Shown: piece after piece, positions 49,444 through 57,350 of the stretch | How the letters are laid out: each line of letters starts with the position of its first letter | How positions within the stretch are numbered: the stretch's first letter is position 1 | NCBI GenBank assembly: GCA_963773465.1 | Contig: CAVZBF010000002.1 | Span: 372,001 to 436,000 of the forward strand | Direction: 5' to 3' | Source: VBAS01 sp963773465 | GTDB lineage: Bacteria > Bacteroidota > Bacteroidia > Chitinophagales > Chitinophagaceae | Length of the DNA: 64,000 nt | Program-made: the position numbers and the translations under genes | Notes under the pieces: generated by a model | The model's database searches: none | Seen by the model: only the letters and a program-made list of their open reading frames with translations | What the model was told of the DNA's origin: nothing

Positions 49444-49862
49444 GGTGTAAGAAAATTTTTCGTTTCATTACGCTAAGACAGAGAACACGATCACTGAGGC
49501 GCAGTTTTTTATCAGGATAAATCCAGGGTGTACATCTATCAGAACTAGGAATTCCGATCAACTGACACTGTAAAAAGGTTTCGGTTGCCTTTCTTTGCCA
49601 TCAAAAACAAATGCCAGCTCGCAGCGTATCATTTTTAACAGAGAGCTACGTTTTTTGCTTGGTGAGGCTTTGTTCGACTTCGCCTGGGAAAGATCTCATT
49701 TGCAAACGCTGTCATGGTTTTTGGCTGCGGTTAATCGCCTTCATCCGGTGCTTATGAATCTGTGTGGTCTGCGTACTTGCCGAGGAATTAGTCTGTAACT
49801 ATCTTCAGCGTAGAAGAAGTTTTTAAGCAGATTTTGATTGCAAAGAATGATGTAGGCTCAGG

Positions 49863-50225
49863 ATGGCAACAGTTAAGCCCTTTTTGGCCATTCCTGATGC
49901 TGGCGATCAGATCATAGCAATTGGCACTGAAGCCCTAACTGCTGGTGCGGTGAATGTTAAAGCTACGGTCGAAGAGCTTGGAAGATTTATACTTAATCAT
50001 GAACCGGGACATTTATCCGGGCTTTTCGATGATCAAAGATTTAAGAATGCAGATGGGACCAAGGGAGAAGTAATGCCTTTAATGACAAGCGGCAATGAAC
50101 AAGTGCGCCAAATACAAAAAGAGGGTAAAAAATTAAGTGACTTTGTTTCGGATGGGAATCTACAATGCTTGATATATTGGGTCCGAAAGTTGCAATTGTG
50201 TGCGAACCCGAATTTATTCAACTAA
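49863..50225 (+). pseudogene. orphan toxin-tip fragment with HExxH motif
   Basis: This is a 120-codon frame without signal peptide or RHS shell. It contains FILNHEPGHLSGLFDD, a third HExxH-type zinc motif in this RHS neighbourhood. Just upstream, a plausible continuation (IFSVEEVFKQILIAKNDVG, about 49801-49857) is in another frame and is cut by a stop, pointing to a frameshifted, truncated gene. Orphan toxin tips left behind after tip replacement are a known feature of RHS loci. The next gene starts inside its 3' end, as an immunity gene would. Confidence 0.55.
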
Positions 50226-50895
50226 ATAATAAAAAATACAATACCGCAGATATCGCCCCGGGGACCAAAACCTGTCTGATTTTGCTGGATGTACCTTTTC
50301 AAGCGAGAATTGCACAGACAATCTTTGACTCCGAATTTAAAAAATATGCTGACACTGCATCTCGCTTTTATGTAAATCTTAGAAAATATAATGGTTCTGT
50401 TTTTATAGACCCAGAGCCCCTTCAAGATTCGGAATTTAAAGAATTAAAAAAGAGAGTTGATTCAACAAGAATTTTTATGTCTCCTGGTAGGGAGATAAAT
50501 GGTCTGATAACTTCCGGTTGGGGTCTTCCTTCATTGTCTGAATATAATGGTGTATATTTTTATGGGCACGCGGTATCATCTTTATCGTGTGATGAAGCGA
50601 TAAGTACTCTGCAATATGGCAATAAGACCTATGAACTTAGGCCAACACGGAAATTCAAAATGAATAATCTTTCTAACTTTAGGTTTATCGACCAGCCCGT
50701 AATTTCCCCTATTTCCCATAATCCCCCAGAAGGTTTTTCAACTAAATTCAAAGGTGCGGCGATATTTCTCTAGATGACGAGTTAGTCGGAGATACAATAC
50801 TTGACAAAGAGTGGTTCAATATAGGCACAATTATACTTGGCGTAATAACTGGCTTATGGTCTCTATTGGAAATAATATTTCAAAAAAGGAAATAA
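50165..50895 (+). pseudogene. frameshifted protein with C-terminal membrane anchor, candidate orphan immunity gene
   Basis: The frame from ATG 50165 stops at 50773 (202 residues), but a second frame entering at about 50757 continues with coherent sequence (DISLDDELVGDTILDKEWFN, then IGTIILGVITGLWSLLEIIF and QKRK) to TAA 50893. That tail is a single transmembrane helix with a basic end. The simplest reading is one protein of about 245 residues broken by a single-base indel near 50755-50765. No family is recognised. Placement right after an orphan toxin tip suggests an immunity protein. Confidence 0.55.
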
Positions 50896-51075
50896 ACAAA
50901 GCCCAACGATTGATGAGGTCTGTCATAGTTGTAATCCTGCTTCCACTGTTCGGCCATTTCATGAACTTCACCTAAATCAAAGATCCAAATAAGCATCCAG
51001 TAATCCTTTCTCAGCTCGCATTGACATTTTTTTGATTTGTAAGATCTTTATTGCGAAGATCCGGGCGGACGTAAA

Positions 51076-52791
51076 TCATAATTTACTAATTAGGTATCTT
51101 TCCTGGAAAATGGTAAAAGGACGCCAAAATATCGTATCATTAAATTTGTCGTTTACTGCTTTTATCTTTTCTAAAATTTCATTTAGTTCATGATTGGTTT
51201 TGTCACAAAACTGCACCAAGTCTCCGACCCCGCCACCGTTCCACAAAGTCAATTTGCTAATAAAATCTAATTCATCGGATAGAATAACTTGAAGGTTTGT
51301 CCCCTTTAATTTATCTAGAATTGTATTCGTATCTGCAGCATTTTTTTGAAATGCAAGTTGCCCGTAAACATTTCTCACAAATCTTTCCGCTTCGTCTTTA
51401 TTGTGCTGCATATTTTTTTGCAGTTCTGAATTTTCATCTATTAATTTGGACTCTCGAATTACTTCTTTGAGCTTAATAATCTCTGGATACGCCGGAAACA
51501 AGTCGTACTTCTCAACCAAACTTTGTTCATTCCATTCACCTGTAACAGGATCTCCTATCGCCACAGGAGTGAAGCCATCCGTTATTATTACAATTGGCCG
51601 AATTTCCGGTGAGGACAAAAAAGCTTCTACTGTTCCTAAATATTTTTTCTTTTTTATAGTCGTAATCGTCGGAATAATCTTTGTTCCAAATTTTGAATAC
51701 AAGACAAGTTCTTTGCGAATACCATCACATTCAAATCTTACCCTATCTTCCAGAGAATATCGGAGTTGTTGTCTAAATTTAAAAAAATTTGGAAAAAAGA
51801 CTGATAAAGAAAGGCCACCATATCGCACTGCACCCATTATATCAACTTCGGCTTTGAATCCTACATTTTTGTAAGATGGGTGTGTGCTAGTTCGATTTGT
51901 GAGATAATCTTCACATTCATCAACAAAGGTTTGAATATTGTTAAACAAAAGGTCCCATCTGTCTTGGATGTATTCAGTTAGCCATAAAGTTGTAGCCGCC
52001 GCCTCCATATTGAAATCTACTTTTTGAAGATTTCCCAATAAAATCCTTTCGAGTTTATAGTCCTGAAACCAAAAATCATTCATCAGCAAGACAAACAAGT
52101 CAGGATCTTGAACAAGTTTTGGACATCGAGCACAAAGTCTTTGATACGTTGTTTTTACCGCCAAGTAGCCTAAGAGATAGTATGGTCTTTCGTGCAAGGA
52201 ACATTTTAATAAATCTTCTTTCCCACAGTGCCAATTTGTAGATGTAGTTCTCAAATATCTCAGGTGGTCCAAGACATATGTAAAAATATTTACGTCGATT
52301 GGGTTTGGTCGGTTCAGTGCATGTTCAAAAGCCATTCGGGTCAAAAAAAGAGTGGAGTTGGTAGCACAATCGCTATTGCCCGGGACCGCGTCGTGTTCCT
52401 GGAACAATGCCAATCCTTCAAATAAGGGCTCAAACAAACACCAAGCAAACTGATAAACCAGCATATCCCTAGTTGCAATGTTGTATTCTGCTTGTCCTCT
52501 TCTTATTTGCTCAAAGAAAGTATAGCTACTTATTGCAAGCTTGGAAAATGCCCCACCCACGGCCCCGGTAAAAGAGCTGTAATGAGTACTTTCATGTAAG
52601 AAATATCTTACAAATTTTTCATCATTTAATACTTCAACTTGTTTTTGCCAATTGTCTAGGCCATCAATTTCTCCAATGAATGACATATTAGCCAACGGGT
52701 CTACAAATGGAACTTTATCTCCGGTTGTAAATGCTCTTGAAATATCATCGTATACGGAAAACATAGAGAAGTTTATATCATAGTAACCCAT
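51076..52791 (-). CDS. HExxH (gluzincin-like) putative metallopeptidase, unknown family
   Basis: This 571-residue protein has H66-E67-S-T-H70 in VRYFLHESTHYSSFTG. E125 follows in EPLFEGLALFQEHDA, at a distance and in a sequence style that fit the third zinc ligand of gluzincins. There is no signal peptide, so it is cytoplasmic. The rest is alpha-rich and unlike any protease family I can name. Its start overlaps the end of the upstream 200-residue gene by 19 nt, making a two-gene operon. In this neighbourhood a defence role is plausible but not shown. Confidence 0.7.
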   Translation of the reverse strand: MGYYDINFSMFSVYDDISRAFTTGDKVPFVDPLANMSFIGEIDGLDNWQKQVEVLNDEKFVRYFLHESTHYSSFTGAVGGAFSKLAISSYTFFEQIRRGQAEYNIATRDMLVYQFAWCLFEPLFEGLALFQEHDAVPGNSDCATNSTLFLTRMAFEHALNRPNPIDVNIFTYVLDHLRYLRTTSTNWHCGKEDLLKCSLHERPYYLLGYLAVKTTYQRLCARCPKLVQDPDLFVLLMNDFWFQDYKLERILLGNLQKVDFNMEAAATTLWLTEYIQDRWDLLFNNIQTFVDECEDYLTNRTSTHPSYKNVGFKAEVDIMGAVRYGGLSLSVFFPNFFKFRQQLRYSLEDRVRFECDGIRKELVLYSKFGTKIIPTITTIKKKKYLGTVEAFLSSPEIRPIVIITDGFTPVAIGDPVTGEWNEQSLVEKYDLFPAYPEIIKLKEVIRESKLIDENSELQKNMQHNKDEAERFVRNVYGQLAFQKNAADTNTILDKLKGTNLQVILSDELDFISKLTLWNGGGVGDLVQFCDKTNHELNEILEKIKAVNDKFNDTIFWRPFTIFQERYLISKL

Positions 52792-53375
52792 CGACCATCA
52801 ACGGTTTTTGCAATCAATGCTACGTTTGTTCCAATAAGTGACTTTTTTTGAGATAAGTTTCCAAGGACAGACAAAAGCTCTTTTTCATCTATCTGAACTT
52901 TCTTGTCGATCATATTTTGCAAAAGCTCCTTTGTTTCGATGGGATTTTGTCTCTTTAATTCGATTAACAGCATCAACTCAGTTGAATTTAAGCGAACTCC
53001 TTTTAATAAATCCCGACCAAGTTTAATCAAGGCAGCAATGATACCAGTGATTGCTGATACCGTTTTATCTGATGGGCTGTTTTGAAAATAATTAGCTGCG
53101 GCGGCAGCTTTCATGCCATCTAATATTGCATCCAGAATTTTTATGTCTTCGTTCTTGATCGCGTACTTGAATTTGGGTAATAAAATTTCTGAGGTATCAA
53201 TGACGTGCTGAACCGGTATCTTGGTTTCTCCAATTAAGTTTACAACTTTATCTAAATCGGTAAAAGAACCCATCAACCCAGCGGTTTTAGTTGCAGGATA
53301 AATTTCATGCAAAATTTTTCCCTGTAAAAACATTAACGCTTCTTTCTTGTAGTCAAAAATCAGTTCATCGTTCAT
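52773..53375 (-). CDS. helical partner of the HExxH protein, unknown function
   Basis: This 200-residue helical protein has a small-residue-rich central segment (SAITGIIAALIKLGRDLLKGV) that may be amphipathic or membrane-associated. A compact C-terminal region follows (LLSVLGNLSQKKSLIGTNVALIAKTVDGRWVTMI). No motif is recognised. It is the first gene of a two-gene operon with the HExxH protein (19-nt overlap). The two may form a regulator/protease or substrate/protease pair. Confidence 0.65.
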   Translation of the reverse strand: MNDELIFDYKKEALMFLQGKILHEIYPATKTAGLMGSFTDLDKVVNLIGETKIPVQHVIDTSEILLPKFKYAIKNEDIKILDAILDGMKAAAAANYFQNSPSDKTVSAITGIIAALIKLGRDLLKGVRLNSTELMLLIELKRQNPIETKELLQNMIDKKVQIDEKELLSVLGNLSQKKSLIGTNVALIAKTVDGRWVTMI

Positions 53376-53464
53376 AGCAGAATAAGAATTGGTGAACTTG
53401 GATTAACAATTTACAAAAAGCTAAGTGAATTGAACCTGGTGAAATCACCTTTCTTATAAATAGG

Positions 53465-53563
53465 ATGAAAATTGAAGCTTATGCTTTCAAGAAGAAGGCC
53501 AATATATACCTAATACTGTTCTTAGTCAATAGCTGTGGCGCCGACAACTTTTACTGCAATTGA
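53465..53563 (+). pseudogene. short lipoprotein-like remnant
   Basis: A 32-codon frame begins MKIEAYAFKKKANIYLILFLVNSCGAD. The hydrophobic run followed by SCG looks like a lipoprotein signal, but the frame ends after 10 more codons. It is probably a decayed gene start. Elsewhere in the 686-nt gap 53376-54061 the only structure I find is the hairpin at 53877-53995. Confidence 0.25.
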
Positions 53564-53876
53564 TGTGGTTTGATCCTTCGTATGTTTTGAAATTGAAGAT
53601 TACTCCGTAGTCATGACCTATATGGCAAGTAAAAAGGTCATAGTTAAAAGATCGTGTGAATTTCCTACTGTGACTCAGTCAGGTGCACTTTAATCGGTTT
53701 GGCGTTCTAAAAACTTATCTAATATTCTTGCTTCGCACTTTAAGCACGGGCGGTTGCATTCTTACACTTTCTTATCGCTATTCAATATAAACCCGTAATA
53801 GAACCAATGTTCTTGTTTTCCATTAGATTTGCTCTGATAAACATATTATAAACGCATTGCGTTGCTGACGTTTCTT

Positions 53877-53995
53877 CTACAGTAAAACGGCGAAATTTTA
53901 TAGAGAGAAAGAAACAGTTCAGGCGACGCACCCGGAAGGGTGCGTCTTCTTGCTGTTTTCAATTCTCTCTGGGTGCTTCGCCGTACCTTCTGTAG
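53877..53995. repeat. 119-nt near-continuous hairpin of five paired segments
   Basis: From outside to inside the pairs are CTACAG (53877)/CTGTAG (53990), ACGGCGAA (53887)/TTCGCCGT (53977), AGAGAGAA (53902)/TTCTCTCT (53963), GAAACAG (53911)/CTGTTTTC (53953) and GACGCACCC (53925)/GGGTGCGTC (53938) around a GGAA loop. The internal loops are small and nearly symmetric. It could be a miniature inverted-repeat element, a structured RNA or an attenuator. It ends 66 nt before the methyltransferase start. Confidence 0.65.
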
Positions 53996-54061
53996 GTTGA
54001 AATTCAAGCGGAAGATTGCACCCATTTTTTTCGCTGTCAGGAATGCCAAAACAAGCCTTCA

Positions 54062-56548
54062 ATGACAGAACTCAAAGATTCAATTTTTCAAAAAAATATT
54101 GACAGGGGATTAGAGGAAAAAATTCTTTCTATCAGTGACGATGAGGGAAGAATCACTTATAATTGTTCTAGACATTATTCAACTTCTTTCAAAAACCCCG
54201 AAGAAAAAGTTAGAGCTTCATATTTCGTCGAATTGATTTTGGATTATCAATATCCAAAAGAAAAAATTGATATAGAAGTAAAGGTAGAAAGAAGGATTCC
54301 AGATGATCGAGCAGATATAGTTGTATATGAAGATGAAGAATTAAAAGTCCCTTACTTAATAGTTGAAGCAAAACGTGATGGAATAAGTGACGCTGAGTTC
54401 AATCAAGCAATAGAACAAGCATTTGGAAATGCGAATAGCAAAAGAGCTAAATATGCGATAGCAGTTGCTGGTAATACAAAAACAGCTTTTGATGTTGCAG
54501 GATTTAAACCAAGTGAAAGAGAAAAGAATGTTATTGCCGACATTCCCATTAAATACGGTAAGGCTCCTAAGTATCAATTTGTCAAAGGCGATAAGTCTAA
54601 AGATTTAAAAATTGTTTATAGAGAAGATTTAATTGCAGCATTAAAAAAATCTCATAATACAGTTTGGCAAGGAGGAAAGCTTGCGCCTACAACTGCGTTT
54701 GATGAGGTCGCCAAATTGCTCTTTTGCAAGCTGAAAGATGAAAAGGGAACAAAGAAAAAAGAAGAATACAAATTCCAAATTGGTTCTTATGAAACTCCTG
54801 ATGAAGTATTTAAAAGAATACAACTTATTTATAGAGCAGCAAGAGCAGATGATCCACAAGTCTTTAAAGACAGAATAAATCTTACACCTGAAATTGTTTA
54901 TAATGTAGTAGAACATTTACAACAATTATCGTTAAGTAGAACCGATTTAGATTCTAAAGGTGTAGCCTTTGAAATTTTCATGAGAGATTTTTTTATTGGA
55001 AAAATGGGTCAATATTTTACACCAAGACCTATTGTGGAATTCTGTGTAAAAATGGTAAATCCCAAACAAGAAGATAAAGTTATTGATCCTTCATGTGGAA
55101 GCGGAGGTTTTTTATTATATGCGATGGATGAGGTAAGAGCTTTTGCAGAATCAAGTTATGACGAGTTTGAAGCCTATACGCATTGGCACGGTTTTGCAGA
55201 GAAAAAACTTTTCGGAATAGAGATTAATGATCAGATTGCTCGGGTTTGTAAAATGAATATGATTATTCATGATGATGGACATACAAATATTATTGGATTT
55301 GATGCGCTGTCCGATTTTGAAAAATTTCAGAAAATAAATGACGAATTCAAACCGGAATCTTTTGATTTGGTTTTATCAAATCCACCCTTTGGAGCAACAA
55401 TAAAAAAGAAGGAATCTAGCTATTTAAAAAATTTCGATTTAGGAAGAAATGAAGATGCTGAACGAAAAACACAAAAAAGTGAAATTCTATTTATAGAGCG
55501 ATGTATCAAATTTGCAAAACCCAAAACAGGAAAAATTGCCATTGTTGTTCCAGAGGGGGTGATGACGAATACTTCATTGCAATATGTTCGAGATTATATT
55601 TTGAAACATTGCGAATTATTAGCATCTATTTCACTTCCTGAATCGGCCTTTAGCCATTTTGGAGCAGGAATAAAATCATCATTACTTTTCCTTCGGAAAA
55701 AAGATAAAAGAGAAAAATTAGATGACTATTTAGTTTTTATGGGAGTTGCAAAGCAAGTTGGCATTGATAGTACCGGAAGAGAAGAGGAAAATGAATTGTA
55801 CTCCGAAAAAGAAAGCTGCATATTTAATCAATGGAAAGCATATCTAAAGAATAAGGCTCGATATAATAGAACTGAAAATTGTTATGCAATAAGACTTTCC
55901 GATATATTGAAAGAAGGGCCTTTGAATGCCACACGATATGTTTGGAAACCAACTTTTAAGAATAGTACTGAAAAGGTAACAGCTATCGCTGAAATTATAA
56001 GTGAAAAAATAACACCTAGCAGTGAAGAAAATGAATATTCCAACTTTGCACTTATACGAATGGATGAATTACAAAATAACCCTGTCAAAGTTGAAAATAT
56101 GATTTATTGTTTGGGTGGCGAAATTGAAGGAAGCTTAAAACTTGTTAAAGAAGGTGATATTTTGCTTGCACGCCTTGGGCCAAGCATGATGAATCGAAAA
56201 ATTGTGGTCGTACCTAAATTAGAAAAAGGCGTCGATTATATTGTTGCATCCTCTGAATTTATTGTGATTAGACCGAATTATTTAAAGGATTGTTTTTATA
56301 TCACTGGAGTCTTAAGAACTGATCTAATGCTCAGATATATGTACTCTAAAACAAGAGGTGGAACTCCGAGCAGGTATAGATTAAGCGAAGACGATTTTAA
56401 GGAACTCGATTTTCCGAAGGAAAACCAAAGTAAAAGGAGAGAAATAGCTGAAATATTTGAGCAATCATTGGAAATTTATCACAGGACTTTACAAGAGGCC
56501 GAAAGAAAACTTATCGAATCTCATCGTATCATTGAAATCGATTTATAG
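54062..56548 (+). CDS. fused restriction-modification enzyme: HsdR_N-type nuclease, N6-adenine methyltransferase and specificity region
   Basis: This 828-residue protein has an N-terminal type I R-subunit-like domain with D85 (DDRADIVV) and E102-A-K104 (LIVEAKRDG), a PD-(D/E)xK site. The N6-adenine methyltransferase has motif I D342-P-S-C-G-S-G-G and the catalytic N440-P-P-F. The last 200 residues resemble a target-recognition half (GDILLARLGPSMMNRKIVVV, then YSKTRGGTPSRYRLSEDDFKELDFP). Nuclease, methylase and specificity in one chain is a type IIG-like plan; a type I M subunit with an extra N-terminal domain is the alternative. No helicase gene is present. Only a truncated frame follows, so any partner may have been lost. 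Confidence 0.85.
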   Translation: MTELKDSIFQKNIDRGLEEKILSISDDEGRITYNCSRHYSTSFKNPEEKVRASYFVELILDYQYPKEKIDIEVKVERRIPDDRADIVVYEDEELKVPYLIVEAKRDGISDAEFNQAIEQAFGNANSKRAKYAIAVAGNTKTAFDVAGFKPSEREKNVIADIPIKYGKAPKYQFVKGDKSKDLKIVYREDLIAALKKSHNTVWQGGKLAPTTAFDEVAKLLFCKLKDEKGTKKKEEYKFQIGSYETPDEVFKRIQLIYRAARADDPQVFKDRINLTPEIVYNVVEHLQQLSLSRTDLDSKGVAFEIFMRDFFIGKMGQYFTPRPIVEFCVKMVNPKQEDKVIDPSCGSGGFLLYAMDEVRAFAESSYDEFEAYTHWHGFAEKKLFGIEINDQIARVCKMNMIIHDDGHTNIIGFDALSDFEKFQKINDEFKPESFDLVLSNPPFGATIKKKESSYLKNFDLGRNEDAERKTQKSEILFIERCIKFAKPKTGKIAIVVPEGVMTNTSLQYVRDYILKHCELLASISLPESAFSHFGAGIKSSLLFLRKKDKREKLDDYLVFMGVAKQVGIDSTGREEENELYSEKESCIFNQWKAYLKNKARYNRTENCYAIRLSDILKEGPLNATRYVWKPTFKNSTEKVTAIAEIISEKITPSSEENEYSNFALIRMDELQNNPVKVENMIYCLGGEIEGSLKLVKEGDILLARLGPSMMNRKIVVVPKLEKGVDYIVASSEFIVIRPNYLKDCFYITGVLRTDLMLRYMYSKTRGGTPSRYRLSEDDFKELDFPKENQSKRREIAEIFEQSLEIYHRTLQEAERKLIESHRIIEIDL

Positions 56549-56560
56549 TCTGACAGGCCG

Positions 56561-56647
56561 ATGAATCTATTTCAAAGCCCTTTCGATATCGAAGAATTAC
56601 TTTCAAAAGTTAATGGATTACTGCACAAAACATCACATTTGACGTAG
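56561..56647 (+). pseudogene. truncated start of a gene after the methyltransferase
   Basis: ATG 56561, 12 nt after the methyltransferase stop, opens a coherent 28-codon frame (MNLFQSPFDIEELLSKVNGL, then LHKTSHLT) that ends at TAG 56645. It looks like the beginning of a downstream operon member cut off by a deletion or insertion. From 56648 to 57237 I see no gene, only the tRNA-tail-like repeat at 56769 and AT-rich sequence. Confidence 0.35.
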
Positions 56648-56768
56648 GCCGTCATTCGGCTAAATCTCATTTTTTGGTGTTTATCAACGTTTCAGAAACT
56701 TTAAATATTAAAGCAAAATCGAGAGGCTGTCGACCTATAAACAGATTAAGTCAGGTCGAGCCAGGATT

Positions 56769-56793
56769 GTTTTGAAGCCGGTCTCAGGCACGT
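56769..56793 (+). repeat. tRNA 3'-tail-like repeat, copy C (candidate relic attachment site)
   Basis: This ungapped 25-nt match contains GAAGCCGGTCTCAGGCAC and shares about 16 of 25 positions with the tail at 33480, including the GGCAC end. It lies in the gap between the restriction-modification gene and the CRISPR-Cas locus, in the same orientation as copies A, B and D. Confidence 0.4.
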
Positions 56794-57237
56794 AGTTGAA
56801 ATGGACCTAGGTGACGATGCTTACCTTTTTAGGTATTAGTGAAATACTGACAAGTCGCCTCGCCTAGAATAACAGCTTTATTTCTTGATTCTAAATTCAT
56901 AAAATAGTCCTCTCATCAATATAGGAAACATCTTTTTCGTCGCTTTTATAAAATATGTAACTTGACTCTCCTAAAAGTTTGGATGCCATTTAAAATGAAT
57001 CCGAACTTTTCCTTTTGCTCTGATTAGTATTAAGGTAGTTTAAGCAAGAGGGGTATAAAAAGAAAAAGCGATTTTCGCCGCTTTGCATTAGTTTTTTCCT
57101 AATAATCCATCGACATTGAAAAGAGCCGATTTCATAGAAACATTATTAGCTTTTGTAGAAGGCCTAGTTGGTCGCAACAATAAAATATTTGTAGCCGAGA
57201 GGATGAGAAAGGGAAGTGTTTTGAGAGGCGAGGTTTA

Positions 57238-57325
57238 AGAAATGAAGAAGCCCCACAGAGCGTAAACGATGCAGGGCTTAAGAATTATCTTCGGCTTATA
57301 GCCTTATTGTGATAAGCTTTCAGAA
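57238..57325 (-). ncRNA. tracrRNA candidate of the type II-C system
   Basis: Read on the minus strand, the segment begins CTGAAAGCTTATCACAAT (57323-57306). This pairs with the start of the repeat in its reverse-complement orientation (GTTGTGATTTGCTTTCA) at all but two adjacent positions, a U·U/U·U internal bulge in the middle, which is the usual crRNA:tracrRNA geometry. A short nexus hairpin follows, GGCT-ATA-AGCC (57303-57293), and then a longer stem with AAGCCC/GGGCTT arms (57279-57248). The 3' end is approximate because no strong U-run is present. It is transcribed away from cas9. If correct, the crRNAs come from the minus strand of the array. Confidence 0.75.
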
Positions 57326-57333
57326 CAAAAGTA
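57326..57333 (-). promoter_or_regulatory. Bacteroidota -7 box for the tracrRNA candidate
   Basis: TACTTTTG on the minus strand matches the Bacteroidota -7 consensus TAnnTTTG exactly and ends right where the anti-repeat begins. Transcription would start at about 57320. A clear -33 TTG is not visible. Confidence 0.5.
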
Positions 57334-57350
57334 TATAAAAGATATTTTTT

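Noticed and set aside
49595..49798. 67-codon frame after the second RHS operon
   Set aside because: No domain or signal, and competing frames of similar length. Treated as decayed sequence.
53846..54049. 67-codon minus-strand frame in the gap before the methyltransferase
   Set aside because: It exists only because the long hairpin at 53877-53995 is read through; the composition is not protein-like.
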